Source: Carthagonibacter metallireducens (GTDB lineage Bacteria; Gemmatimonadota; Gemmatimonadetes; Palauibacterales; Palauibacteraceae). From it: 14,290 nt of DNA. This document shows, piece after piece, positions 6,562 through 14,290 of the stretch. The DNA is taken from assembly GCA_023554445.1 (NCBI GenBank), contig JAMJQQ010000049.1, positions 1 through 14,290 on the forward strand, read 5' to 3'. Below the pieces are notes generated by a model. That model had not been told where the DNA came from, searched no databases, and saw nothing but the letters and a program-made list of their open reading frames with translations. A program made the translations under genes and the position numbers. Numbering within the stretch: the first letter of the stretch is position 1; each line of letters begins with the position of its first letter.

Positions 6562-7647
6562 TCAGGCCTCCGGTTCGTCGAGGTCGGAAATCAGGACATT
6601 GCTGGCGAGGTCGTCGTGAAGACGCGCCAGGAGACTGTCGTCGGGAAGCTTTCCGATCGCCCGCTCCATCTTCTTGAATGCGCGCGGGCTCGGGTAACCG
6701 AGGTGTGCGACGGGGTCGCCCGGAGAGACCGCCGGGAGGGTCGTCATGCCGAGCACGATCGCTCGCTTCGGCGCCTTGAGCGTGTAGAGATCCTCGCCGG
6801 ACAGGCTGGTGTTGGTGGCGAGCGGCTGGCCCTTGTCCACCGGATCCCCGGGATGAACGTGAAATTTCAGGAAGCCGCCCCGCTCCGCCCGGATCCACTT
6901 CGTATCCTCCACGACCACCCGGAATTCCGGCTCGACGATCTCTCCCTCGATCATCTGCAGGCCCACCAGAACGTTGCGGATTCCCCGGAGGGTGTATTCG
7001 ACCACCGACGGCTCGACCTTCCAGACCTCGCCTGCCTCGACCAGCATCGTGGCGCACCCGGCCTGGACCGCCGAGCGGCGCAGGCTCCCGACCGGACCCG
7101 GGGAGTTGATGATCAACTCGGCCCCGAAGAGGGTCGCGAGTCGGGCGGTTGCCTCCTGGTCCATGTCGGCGCGGATGTTCGGATAGTTGGTTCTCCGGAC
7201 AGCGGCCGTGTGCAAGTCGATCCCGTAGTCACAGCGTGCCACGATGTTGTCGAAGATCACGCGGGCGAGTCGACTCGTCAGGCTGCCGCGCCTCAGGCCC
7301 GGATACGAGCGGTTGAGATCGCGTCGATCGGGCGAGTAGCGCGACAGTTGCTCGAAGGCCAGGATGTTCACGACGGGCACCAGCACCAGACTCCCGGCGA
7401 TCAGGTCGAAAGGACGTTCCTGGATGATGTGGCGGATCGTGCCTGTTCCGTTCAGTTCATCGCCGTGGACGGCGGCTGCGATGAACACGGCCGGTCCCGG
7501 CTTCTTCCCTCTCCAGACGTGGACCGGCACGCGGATCGAGGTGCCCGAGTAGCTCTTGCTCACCGTGAGTTTCAGGTCTGCCGACTCGCCCGGACGGATC
7601 TTCCGGCCCGGCCAGGCCCCCACGTCTTTCCTTGTTTTCCGCGGCAT
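6562..7647 (-). CDS. Succinylglutamate desuccinylase/aspartoacylase (AstE/AspA) family zinc amidohydrolase
   Basis: A 361-residue protein with the M14-like zinc site of the AstE/AspA family. AAAVHGDELNG supplies His61 and Glu64, DLHT supplies His146, and the substrate-binding stretch DRRDLNRSYPG is at 107-117. A likely catalytic Glu lies at 204 or 207 (VEAGE). Residues from about 260 form the small beta-barrel seen at the end of this subfamily (GGFLKFHVHPGDPVDKGQ). Family enzymes cleave an acyl-amino-acid amide bond, such as N-acylglutamate or N-acetylaspartate. Next to a glutamate ligase, it could remove or trim glutamate-containing tags or metabolites; this is inference. Its ATG shares one base with the rimK stop (TGATG), and its stop is 1 nt before the exported protein gene. 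Confidence 0.9.
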   Translation of the reverse strand: MPRKTRKDVGAWPGRKIRPGESADLKLTVSKSYSGTSIRVPVHVWRGKKPGPAVFIAAAVHGDELNGTGTIRHIIQERPFDLIAGSLVLVPVVNILAFEQLSRYSPDRRDLNRSYPGLRRGSLTSRLARVIFDNIVARCDYGIDLHTAAVRRTNYPNIRADMDQEATARLATLFGAELIINSPGPVGSLRRSAVQAGCATMLVEAGEVWKVEPSVVEYTLRGIRNVLVGLQMIEGEIVEPEFRVVVEDTKWIRAERGGFLKFHVHPGDPVDKGQPLATNTSLSGEDLYTLKAPKRAIVLGMTTLPAVSPGDPVAHLGYPSPRAFKKMERAIGKLPDDSLLARLHDDLASNVLISDLDEPEA

Positions 7648-8849
7648 CAGCTCTCGTCCTCATCGGTACCGATCACCGTATCGAGCGGCTTCGTTTTCGG
7701 GCGCTTCCGACGCCGCCGCGCAGGGACCAGGTCCCGCATCGCGTCGAGCTTGCCGAAGCAGAGCAGCCGGTCGTCCACCTCCAGAGCACGCGTTCCTCTC
7801 GGATTCGGCACCACCGTGTGCCCCCGGTGGAGGGTGAGAACCACGATGTCTCTATCCCGCAGGCCGGAGTCCTGGATCGACTTTCCTGCGAGGACCGAAT
7901 TCTCGCCGAGATGCAGCTCGGCCACGCCGTAACTGGCGCTTACCGACAGGCGCTGCCGCACGTCGAGATCGGGAAAGCTGACCTGCCCTGCGACGTAGTC
8001 CATGATCGCCCCGGCGATGTCGAGCTTCGTCGAGGTCTCGATCCCCTCCAGCCCCGGCGAAGAGTTGACCTCCATCACCTGCGGACCTTCACTGCCCTCC
8101 AGCATGTCCACGCCCGCGACCTTCAGACCCAGGATCTGCGCCGAACGAAGCGCCGTGTCCCGATACGCGGGCTCCAGTTCGACCGCCTCCGCGAGCCCGC
8201 CACGGTGGACGTTGCTCCGGAAGTCGCCCCCCTGGGCCACGCGGCGCATTGCCGCCACCACGCGATCTCCGACCACGAAGGCCCGGATGTCTCGGCCCGA
8301 GCTCTCCCCGACGAACTTCTGTATGAGCACGTTCTGCTTCGTGCTCTGCAGAGTCTCGATGATCGCCTCTGCAATCTTGACGGAGTCAGCGAGAATGACC
8401 CCGACACCCTGGGTTCCCTCGAGCAGCTTGATGATCACGGGTGCGCCGCCGACGCGCTCGATCGCCGGCAGGACATCCTGCTTCCGGCGGACGAAAGCGG
8501 TGTGCGGCAGCCCGATCTCGTGCCGACTGAGGATCTGCAGTGCCCGGAGCTTGTCGCGGGAATTGGCGATCCCATGGGACGAGACGGGAGTGTAGACATC
8601 CATCTGCTCGAACTGTCGTACGACCGCCGTGCCGAAGTGCGTGATCGAAGCGCCGATCCGCGGGATCACCGCATCGTAGGTGTCCACGGGCTTCGATGCG
8701 TAGTACAGGTCCGGCCCTTCCTGCTCGACCTCGATCGCGAATTTCAGGGTGTCGAGCACATCGACCTCGTGTCCCCTGTCGGCGGCTGCTTCCTGAAGGC
8801 GGCGCGTGCTGTAGCAACCCGGAGCACGTGACAGGATCGCGAGTTTCAT
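7647..8849 (-). CDS. rimK: RimK-family ATP-grasp alpha-L-glutamate ligase with C-terminal TrkA-C/RCK-C-like domain
   Basis: From ATG 8849 the protein has 400 residues. The upstream extension of the frame was rejected because MKLAILSR matches the RimK N-terminus. Residues 1-290 track E. coli RimK closely: AVIPRIGASIT, NSRDKLRALQ, VIIKLLEGTQGVGV (Lys141 and the glycine-rich loop 145-150), GRDIRAFVVGDRVVAAM, GDFRSNVHRGG, and Mg-binding VMEVNSSPGLEGIE (Glu260, Asn262). RimK adds glutamates to the C-terminus of ribosomal protein S6 or makes poly-glutamate. Residues about 300-375 are extra. They look like a TrkA-C/RCK-C domain (YGVAELHLGENSVLAGKSI, LRDRDIVVLTLHRG, NPRGTRALEVDDRLLCFG), usually a ligand-sensing module of potassium channels and transporters. 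A basic then acidic tail follows. It lies 13 nt after rimB and overlaps the aspartoacylase gene by 1 nt. Confidence 0.93.
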   Translation of the reverse strand: MKLAILSRAPGCYSTRRLQEAAADRGHEVDVLDTLKFAIEVEQEGPDLYYASKPVDTYDAVIPRIGASITHFGTAVVRQFEQMDVYTPVSSHGIANSRDKLRALQILSRHEIGLPHTAFVRRKQDVLPAIERVGGAPVIIKLLEGTQGVGVILADSVKIAEAIIETLQSTKQNVLIQKFVGESSGRDIRAFVVGDRVVAAMRRVAQGGDFRSNVHRGGLAEAVELEPAYRDTALRSAQILGLKVAGVDMLEGSEGPQVMEVNSSPGLEGIETSTKLDIAGAIMDYVAGQVSFPDLDVRQRLSVSASYGVAELHLGENSVLAGKSIQDSGLRDRDIVVLTLHRGHTVVPNPRGTRALEVDDRLLCFGKLDAMRDLVPARRRRKRPKTKPLDTVIGTDEDES

Positions 8850-8862
8850 GACTGAAGTTCCC

Positions 8863-9345
8863 TCATGAAGGAGGTTTCCGCCGGGGTCGCTTGCCCGCAC
8901 GGTACGAGGCCCCCGGATCGACAATGAAATGGCCCCGGATCGCCTGCCGGCCGAGCAGCATCCGAAAGCCCATGGCGTCCCTGCGCGTGAGTGTGAGTTC
9001 GATGGGCCAGCGCTGGCCGTGCAGCTCGATCTCCGTCTCCACGATCGGTCGCAATTCGACTTTGCCGCCGGAATCCCGAACCCGGCGGCGTGCGAGGAGA
9101 GGCAGTTCGGCAGGGATCTCCGGTCGTGCCTTGCGCTGCTCCGGGTGAATCATGAACCGGACGAAGGGTCTTCCGTCCCGAACAAATTCATGAAGATCGA
9201 AGGCGTGAAGGGAGGATGTCCGCGCTCCAGTGTCGACCTTCGCCTTGATGCGGTCGATCCCGAGCTCAGGTATGCGCACCCATTCCCGCCACCCTATGAT
9301 GGGCAGGGAAAGGGCATCATGGCGCGTCCGTCGGCTGCGCGGCAT
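8863..9345 (-). CDS. RimB-like (DUF785/COG4067) aspartic-protease-fold protein
   Basis: A 160-residue protein of the family annotated as RimK/LysX-like or ATP-dependent zinc protease. Evidence is the IIGWREWVRIPELGI entry (16-30), the aspartyl-protease-like AKVDTGARTSSLHA (35-48, Asp38), SGGKVELRPIVET (92-104), and the closing MLLGRQAIRGHFIVDP (129-143). The fold resembles a retroviral-type aspartic protease. In Pseudomonas, RimB takes part with RimA in control of RimK, and a proteolytic role on the tag has been proposed. It begins with ATG 9345 about 190 bp from the divergent serine hydrolase gene and is the first gene of the Rim block. The ribosome-binding site is weak. It sets up a ligase-plus-protease pair with the following rimK. 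Confidence 0.88.
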   Translation of the reverse strand: MPRSRRTRHDALSLPIIGWREWVRIPELGIDRIKAKVDTGARTSSLHAFDLHEFVRDGRPFVRFMIHPEQRKARPEIPAELPLLARRRVRDSGGKVELRPIVETEIELHGQRWPIELTLTRRDAMGFRMLLGRQAIRGHFIVDPGASYRAGKRPRRKPPS

Positions 9346-9535
9346 CTAGTGCCACCGCGGGGCACGGATGGCGCTCCATTCGCTCTCTCCGCGCAGCCCC
9401 TGCGCCCGGTGACGATGGTTCGACAACATGAATCAACATATGGTACACTGGCGGTGTCTTACGATAGGCAGCCGTTCGGTGCGTCTCCCGGCGACGAGCG
9501 GACGTCACTCCGATACTCCAGAGGAGCATGCCTCG
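9346..9535. other. Divergent intergenic region between rimB and serine hydrolase
   Basis: The 190 bp hold a short AT-rich patch (9420-9449) with a plausible plus-strand promoter. A small dyad ACACtggcgGTGT lies at 9445-9457, just after it. The serine hydrolase frame is open back to an ATG at 9428, but the extension lacks coding character. No clear minus-strand promoter for rimB was recognised. Confidence 0.4.
9420..9449 (+). promoter_or_regulatory. Possible promoter of the serine hydrolase gene
   Basis: TCGACA (9420-9425, one mismatch to TTGACA) and TACACT (9444-9449, two mismatches to TATAAT) are spaced 18 bp apart in the only AT-rich patch of the gap. This would give a leader of about 80 nt before the ATG at 9536. 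Read by eye. Confidence 0.3.
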
Positions 9536-11371
9536 ATGAACGCCCGTACCCGATCGAGATATGGCACGGTTTCCTGCGCCGTGCTCGTAGCCTTCGCGCT
9601 GTCCTCGGGCAGCCCATCGCCAGCGACTGCGCAGGCTGCATCGGACCGCGTCCCCGCCAACGACTGGATGCGTTACGCGCACGTCGAGGAGGCCGGTTTC
9701 GATCCCATGAAGCTGGAAGCGGCCCGGGAAACCTGGGAGTCGCTCCCCTCCTCCGCCTTCCTGGTCATCTCCGATGGCGCCGTCGTCGCCGATTGGGGCG
9801 AAACACAACGCCGATTCATGTGCCACTCGGTGCGGAAGAGCTTCCTCTCCGGGCTGTACGGGATTTACTGGGACCGGGGGGAGATCGAACTCAACAAGAC
9901 GATGGCCGATCTCGGGATCGACGACGAGCCCGAGCCGCTCCTCGCGTCGGAGAAGCAGGCCCGAATCCTCGACCTCCTGAAGGCCCGCTCCGGGGTGTTT
10001 CATCCCGCGGCCTACGCGGGACGCACGGACTCCCGGCCCCGGGGAAGCGAAGGACCGGGACGCTACTTCGCCTACAACAACTGGGATTTCAACACGCTGG
10101 CCACGATCCTGATGCAGGAGACGGGCGACGATGTGTTCGAGGCCTTCGATCAGCACTTCGCGCGGCCGCTCGGCATGGAGGACTGGAGGATCTCGGACGG
10201 TTACTACCACTATGAGCGGGACAAGTCGAAGTACCCCGCCTATCCGTTCCGCATGTCGGCCCGCGATGCCGCACGCTTCGGTCTGCTCTATGCCCGCGAT
10301 GGAATGTGGGGCGAGGAGCGGATCCTCTCGGAGCACTGGGTCCGTCGGAGCAGCGCGCTGTACTCGATCGATGGCGATCCGGAAACGGCGCGGCTGGGTT
10401 ACGGCTTCATGTGGTGGGTCTTCCTGGACGATCGCTTCGAGCCGCACGGAGCCTACACGGCACTGGGAGTCGGCAACCAGGCGATCGCGGTGTTTCCAGA
10501 GCTCGACCTGGTAATCGTCAACCGGGCCAACACTTACGTCGGCGAGGGCACGCCCGCCCCCGCACTGATGGACCTCATGGAGCAGATCATCGGCGCCCGC
10601 ATCGACACGCCCGTTTCCGAGCCCCGGCTCGTTCCCGTCGAGGACAGGCCCGATTCTCTCATCGCGGACGCTGTGTCCGAGGGTCTCGCCGAATACGTGG
10701 GAGACTGGGCCTTCCCTGCACCGCCCCTCGGTCTAGACTCCGCCTTCACGTTCGAAGTCCGACGGGACGGTGGACACCTGGTGGCCCACTCCCCGGTGCG
10801 CGGCACCTTCCGGCTCTACTTGCAGCCGGACGGCTCGCTGCACGCGGAGGACAGCTACCAGCGTTTCCTGCCGATTCGGGACAACGGGGGAAGACTCGCC
10901 GGCTTCGCCCTCGAGGAATCGATCATGGAATCCGCGATCCTCGCTGCCGCCCGTGGCGACGAGGGCCGGGCGAAGGAGGTGCTGAGCCACCTCGAAGGCG
11001 AGGAGAGCGCGGAGCTCACGATCACGCGCTCTGCCGTTGACCTGCTCTCCGGAAACGTGCAGGCCGCCGAACGGACGGTCAGGGATCTGAAGCAGACCGA
11101 AGAGCCGGCTCGCATCGAGGGGACCGTCAACAGCGTCGGCTATCTTCTGATGCAGGCCGAGCTGCCGCGGCGAGCCCTGGAGGTCTTCGAGCTCAACACC
11201 CGCGTCTTCCCGGACGCCTTCAACACCTGGGACAGCCTGGGCGAGGCATACATGGAGCTCGGTCAGAACGAGGAGTCGATCGCCGCCTACGAGCGCTCCC
11301 TGGCCCTCAATCCGGAGAACGAGAACGCGACGGCGATGATCGAGCGGATCCGGGAGGGCAGCACGCCGTAG
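9536..11371 (+). CDS. Exported beta-lactamase-family serine hydrolase (COG1680) with C-terminal TPR
   Basis: The start is placed at ATG 9536, after GAGGAG with 9-nt spacing, where a signal peptide begins (residues 1-35, cut near TAQAA). This gives 611 residues. The serine-hydrolase domain spans about 45-345: SxxK motif Ser98-Val-Arg-Lys101, second motif Tyr180-Asn-Asn182, and a GVGNQAIAVFPELDLVIVN block (311-329) where the third active-site motif is expected. Relatives are esterases, D-aminopeptidases or D-Ala-D-Ala-processing enzymes rather than true beta-lactamases, so resistance should not be inferred. Residues about 365-460 form a beta-rich module like those that follow this domain in other family members. 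The end (about 530-605) is TPR-like, with WDSLGEAYMELGQNEESIAAYERSLALNP clearest in its central part. It converges with the PLD-like gene across 9 bp. Confidence 0.88.
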   Translation: MNARTRSRYGTVSCAVLVAFALSSGSPSPATAQAASDRVPANDWMRYAHVEEAGFDPMKLEAARETWESLPSSAFLVISDGAVVADWGETQRRFMCHSVRKSFLSGLYGIYWDRGEIELNKTMADLGIDDEPEPLLASEKQARILDLLKARSGVFHPAAYAGRTDSRPRGSEGPGRYFAYNNWDFNTLATILMQETGDDVFEAFDQHFARPLGMEDWRISDGYYHYERDKSKYPAYPFRMSARDAARFGLLYARDGMWGEERILSEHWVRRSSALYSIDGDPETARLGYGFMWWVFLDDRFEPHGAYTALGVGNQAIAVFPELDLVIVNRANTYVGEGTPAPALMDLMEQIIGARIDTPVSEPRLVPVEDRPDSLIADAVSEGLAEYVGDWAFPAPPLGLDSAFTFEVRRDGGHLVAHSPVRGTFRLYLQPDGSLHAEDSYQRFLPIRDNGGRLAGFALEESIMESAILAAARGDEGRAKEVLSHLEGEESAELTITRSAVDLLSGNVQAAERTVRDLKQTEEPARIEGTVNSVGYLLMQAELPRRALEVFELNTRVFPDAFNTWDSLGEAYMELGQNEESIAAYERSLALNPENENATAMIERIREGSTP

Positions 11372-11380
11372 GCAGGGGAC

Positions 11381-14290
11381 CTACAGGATGTTCCGGAGCC
11401 GCCTGCCCAGCCAGCGCTGAAAGCTCGAGTAGGGCGGAAGGAGCTGCTCGAAAGCGCCGAGCTCGTCCAACCAGACCGTCCGCGAGCCGACGTAGAGGAA
11501 GTCTATCCATCCGATCAGGGCCCACGGTCCGGAGACGGCCGCCAGGGCTTCCCCATCGAGCGCCGCCCCTCGCCAGTCCTTGTTCAGGGAACCGACGGTG
11601 AAGTAGAGGATGGCTTCCTCGGAAAGTTCGCCGGGCAGGTCGGCCCAGGCCTCGAGAAGCGGCATCTCGGCCTCCACCCGGCGATCCTCGACCAGCGGAT
11701 CCACCGCGACCCCGGTCGCCAGGCTTCGCGACGCGTCCCGGATGTCGGAGCGCAGCCGGCGCGCGACCCGCGGATCCCGGGCCAGGGCGGCAATCGCCTC
11801 GCGTGACGCGAAGAACTGGGTCTTCCGGTGCAGCTTCGGCGCCCGGTTCTCCTCCTCCAGCAGGTAGGTGGGTGCCTCGAAGCCGGCTGCTTCGAGAGAG
11901 TCGGCCACCACTTCCCAGTCCTCGAAGAAGTCATCAGGAAGTGGGTATTCCTCCCGCAGGAACGGGTACCGCTTCACGCCCTCCGCGGCCTCCCGCATCA
12001 GGGCGGGCACGTCGGTGATCCCGGCCCGCCGGTTGTAGAGCCCGATGCGCAGACGACCGCCTGCCTCCTCGATCGACTCCCGCAGTACCCGCTGGATCAC
12101 GACCGTGTGGGCATACAGTTCCTGGGTGCGCGCGAGGGTCATCGGTGCGGCGCTCGGCGCATTCGCTGCGGCCGGGGCCGAGATGTAGACGTGGCACCCC
12201 CGGAACGCCGCCCCCACGAGCTGTCCCGTCCACAGGAAGCTGGTCCAGATCGAATCGGGCACGTAGATCACGGTGCCCGAAGGCATCAGGTCGTACAACA
12301 TCATCTGCAAGACCGTCGCCTCCTTCATCTGGAAGCCGACGGAGTTCTGCACCTGGAGGATCCGCGCGTCGGCGCCTGCCGCTTCGAGAGCCGCGACCCG
12401 GGCTTCGTAGTCCGCCGGGAAGGGCTCGGCGCGCAGGGGCGGAGGGATCTCATCGGGCCGAAATCCGTTCGAGAGCAGCAGTTCCCGGGCCGCCGTCTTG
12501 AGCCGGACCAGCGCCGGCCCCTGGACGAGCAGCGCGCGGTCTTCCCAGGTCGCGCTCATGTAGTGCTCGCCGACCCCGACGCCGGTGTACATCGCGGTTC
12601 CGATCGACGGGTCGCGCTCGGTGACATCCCGGAAGCCGATCTTCCGGTGATCCCGGATCAGGTTGTCCCCGGCCAGCGGCAGTCCCAGCAGGTGGCTGGT
12701 ACGGAAGGAGAAGTCGCTGGGATGGGTGATGTTGACGTGCACCCGGACGACGCTCCGGATCCAGTCGGCTCCGCCCCGCTCGCTGGCGTCGGCCTGCAGC
12801 CGGGCCGAGCCTGCGACGGCTGCCCGAAGGCTGTCCTGCCAGGCCTCGAGCTCCGCCCGCAGCTCCTCGGTCTGCGCCAGCTCCATCGCCGCCAGCGGAC
12901 TCTCGGCCGGGTCGGCGGACGACGTCGGAAGATCGACCCTCGCCCCGAGCGGATCTTCCAGCAGGTTCATGAACAGACGGCCGCCGTTGGCCTCGTAGTA
13001 GTTCTGGTCGAAGAACAGCAGGTAGACCGGGAGCCGGCCCGTCCGGTCGTAGCCCCGCACCCTCTCCGTGAGCGCCCGCAGGTAGCCGTTTACCGACTGG
13101 TGGAAGCCCACGAGATCGGTGCGGCCCTCGGGCGTGCGGCCACGGTAGTCGTGAATCCAGAGAACGTGGTAGTCCTCGGCGGCCCGGATCTGGTTGGTGA
13201 GCTCGAACTGGAACTGCTGGCCGGAGATGTAGACGGCGGCATTGCCGCCGGTGAATCGGGCTCCCAGTCCGCGCTCGATCAGGTCGTCGATTTCAGGCCG
13301 CGTGTCGTGCTGCTCGGGCCGCAGGACGAGCTGCAGCGGGAGCCAGGTGCCCCGGCTGTCACCCCGGCCGCGCTCGAGGATCCACTCCTGCACCGCCTCC
13401 AGCGCCGAGTACCAGCCATCGTAGGCGGCGAGCGCCGCTTTGCGACTCGTCGGCTCCAGGCCCGCCGGACCCTCGACCCACGCCGTGAACCGCTCGCGGG
13501 CTGCCTGCCCGAACCCGTCCAGGCCATCGGGGCGCTTGTACTGGGCCATCAGCCGGTTGTAGGGGAGGAATACCTCGTCGAGCACCGCGGCGCGCGCACT
13601 GTCGGCGATCGTGGGTCCGAGCGCCGGGTTGCCGGCCGCCGCCGTGAACAGTCGGTCCATCTCGCGGAGGTAGACTGCCCGGTCACCGAGCGCAGAGTGG
13701 CCGCCCGGAGAGAGCGCGTCCCCCTCCCGCAATGACTCGGCGAATCGGGTGTATACCGAATCGGTCAGCGCGAGGGACTCCTCGTAGCTGCCTCCCTCCT
13801 GCCAGGAGATCGGGAACGCCCAGCGGCCGACCCGCAGGGCGTAGTCGCGAACGCCCGCAAGAATCTCCGCCGCCGCGGCGTCGCGATCAGCGAGCCGGTC
13901 GGCATCCGGCAGATCCTTCGGGGGCGGCGGGATGCGTACCTCGGTGTGACGGGGTCTGGTCCTGCCGGCCCAGCGCTGCCCGACCGGAAAGGTCACCCCG
14001 AGCTGCAACGTCTGGTCGCGCGCCGGGATCCAGTCGAAGCGAAACTGCCCGCCCTTCCCGAATAGCCCGCCGCGGTGCGGCGGGAAGATGAGGGAGGCGA
14101 AGAACTGGGCGCGATCCACCCGGAGGTTCCAGTCGATCCCGAACTGGGTGAAGAATATCGGAATCGCCATCGCGGCGCGGAAACCGCCGTCCGCGCCGGA
14201 GATCGGCTGCCCCGCACCTCCCAGATAGCCTTCGAGCGCGAGCGTCGGTCCGCCGGTCAGCGGGTTGATCAGCGGTCGCTGGACACCGAT
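11381..14290 (-). CDS. Large phospholipase-D-like protein with N-terminal beta-barrel-like segment (N-terminus outside window)
   Basis: The frame is open from the right edge to TAG 11381, giving 969 residues; the true start is not visible. The first 140 or so residues alternate polar and hydrophobic (AMAIPIFFTQFGIDWNL, AQFFASLIFPPH, LQLGVTFPVGQRW), as in outer-membrane beta-barrel strands. The body carries two PLD half-sites. The first is HRKIGFRD at 12626-12649 (a full HxKx4D), followed by GTAMYTGVGVGEHY and a W-x-D block. The second is LHRKTQFFAS at about 11804-11833, where the Asp is replaced by Ala, and its partner GSLNKDWRG appears much later, shortly before the end. PLD-superfamily enzymes cleave or transfer phosphodiester bonds of lipids or nucleic acids. 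The long insert within the second half and the altered Asp are unusual. No gene context explains its role. Confidence 0.75.
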   Translation of the reverse strand: MGVQRPLINPLTGGPTLALEGYLGGAGQPISGADGGFRAAMAIPIFFTQFGIDWNLRVDRAQFFASLIFPPHRGGLFGKGGQFRFDWIPARDQTLQLGVTFPVGQRWAGRTRPRHTEVRIPPPPKDLPDADRLADRDAAAAEILAGVRDYALRVGRWAFPISWQEGGSYEESLALTDSVYTRFAESLREGDALSPGGHSALGDRAVYLREMDRLFTAAAGNPALGPTIADSARAAVLDEVFLPYNRLMAQYKRPDGLDGFGQAARERFTAWVEGPAGLEPTSRKAALAAYDGWYSALEAVQEWILERGRGDSRGTWLPLQLVLRPEQHDTRPEIDDLIERGLGARFTGGNAAVYISGQQFQFELTNQIRAAEDYHVLWIHDYRGRTPEGRTDLVGFHQSVNGYLRALTERVRGYDRTGRLPVYLLFFDQNYYEANGGRLFMNLLEDPLGARVDLPTSSADPAESPLAAMELAQTEELRAELEAWQDSLRAAVAGSARLQADASERGGADWIRSVVRVHVNITHPSDFSFRTSHLLGLPLAGDNLIRDHRKIGFRDVTERDPSIGTAMYTGVGVGEHYMSATWEDRALLVQGPALVRLKTAARELLLSNGFRPDEIPPPLRAEPFPADYEARVAALEAAGADARILQVQNSVGFQMKEATVLQMMLYDLMPSGTVIYVPDSIWTSFLWTGQLVGAAFRGCHVYISAPAAANAPSAAPMTLARTQELYAHTVVIQRVLRESIEEAGGRLRIGLYNRRAGITDVPALMREAAEGVKRYPFLREEYPLPDDFFEDWEVVADSLEAAGFEAPTYLLEEENRAPKLHRKTQFFASREAIAALARDPRVARRLRSDIRDASRSLATGVAVDPLVEDRRVEAEMPLLEAWADLPGELSEEAILYFTVGSLNKDWRGAALDGEALAAVSGPWALIGWIDFLYVGSRTVWLDELGAFEQLLPPYSSFQRWLGRRLRNIL

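Noticed and set aside
6532..7932. 466-codon plus-strand frame across the aspartoacylase and rimK genes
   Set aside because: Antisense to two conserved genes; composition typical of a shadow frame.
7632..8831. 399-codon plus-strand frame opposite rimK
   Set aside because: Shadow of a well-conserved minus-strand gene.
8850..8924. 25-residue N-terminal extension of RimK
   Set aside because: It overlaps rimB and does not match the family, which begins at MKLAILSR.
9445..9457. ACAC/GTGT dyad after the serine hydrolase promoter
   Set aside because: A four-base stem is too short to support an operator or structure call.
9428..9535. Upstream ATG extension of the serine hydrolase
   Set aside because: It would bury the signal peptide inside the protein and overlaps the likely promoter. 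ATG 9536 has a good ribosome-binding site.
9536..11371. Antibiotic resistance beta-lactamase
   Set aside because: The family is broad; the TPR tail and the altered third motif point to a peptidase/esterase-type relative, with no evidence of lactam hydrolysis.
11828..13735. 635-codon plus-strand open frame opposite the PLD-like gene
   Set aside because: Arg/Gly/Val-rich shadow with no recognisable motif. The minus-strand frame carries PLD motifs.

Overview
The window is high-GC and densely coded, with short intergenic gaps and many secreted or lipoprotein products. It includes a signal-peptide serine hydrolase with a TPR tail and a large secreted or outer-membrane phospholipase-D-like protein. 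This fits a Gram-negative environmental bacterium. The protein styles remind me of Gemmatimonadota or related lineages, but that is an impression, because no marker gene is present. There are no RNA genes, insertion sequences, CRISPR arrays or phage genes. No gap without a gene exceeds 300 bases.

Left block (1-3047, minus strand). This reads as one operon. It starts with a lipoprotein that fuses an alpha/beta-hydrolase (lipase) domain to a selenium-binding-protein-56 (methanethiol oxidase) type beta-propeller. An ABM-type small monooxygenase follows with an ATGA overlap. Next is what looks like an internally deleted, frameshifted VOC/glyoxalase gene. Last is an exported YkuD-type L,D-transpeptidase-like protein that runs off the left edge; its GTG start overlaps the stop of the VOC remnant.

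Middle block. A divergent AT-rich promoter (about 3169-3207) drives a small XRE repressor and an overlapping multi-pass membrane protein on the plus strand. These converge on a minus-strand set: DUF2164 protein, YaiI/UPF0178 protein and a small three-helix membrane protein. A separate DUF3303 protein lies upstream of that set.

Rim block (5706-9345, minus strand). Four genes are packed with gaps of 13 nt or less: a RimB-like aspartic-protease-fold protein, a RimK-like ATP-grasp glutamate ligase with an extra C-terminal TrkA-C/RCK-C-like domain, a zinc aspartoacylase/succinylglutamate-desuccinylase-like amidohydrolase, and an exported two-domain protein of unknown function. This looks like a peptide- or protein-tagging module holding a ligase, a protease-like protein and a deacylase-like enzyme. 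It is the best candidate here for a little-studied system.

Right block. A plus-strand beta-lactamase-family serine hydrolase with a C-terminal TPR (9536-11371) converges, with a 9-bp gap, on a very long minus-strand protein (11381 to the window end). The latter has two phospholipase-D HKD-like motifs behind an N-terminal stretch resembling beta-barrel strands. Its N-terminus lies outside the window.
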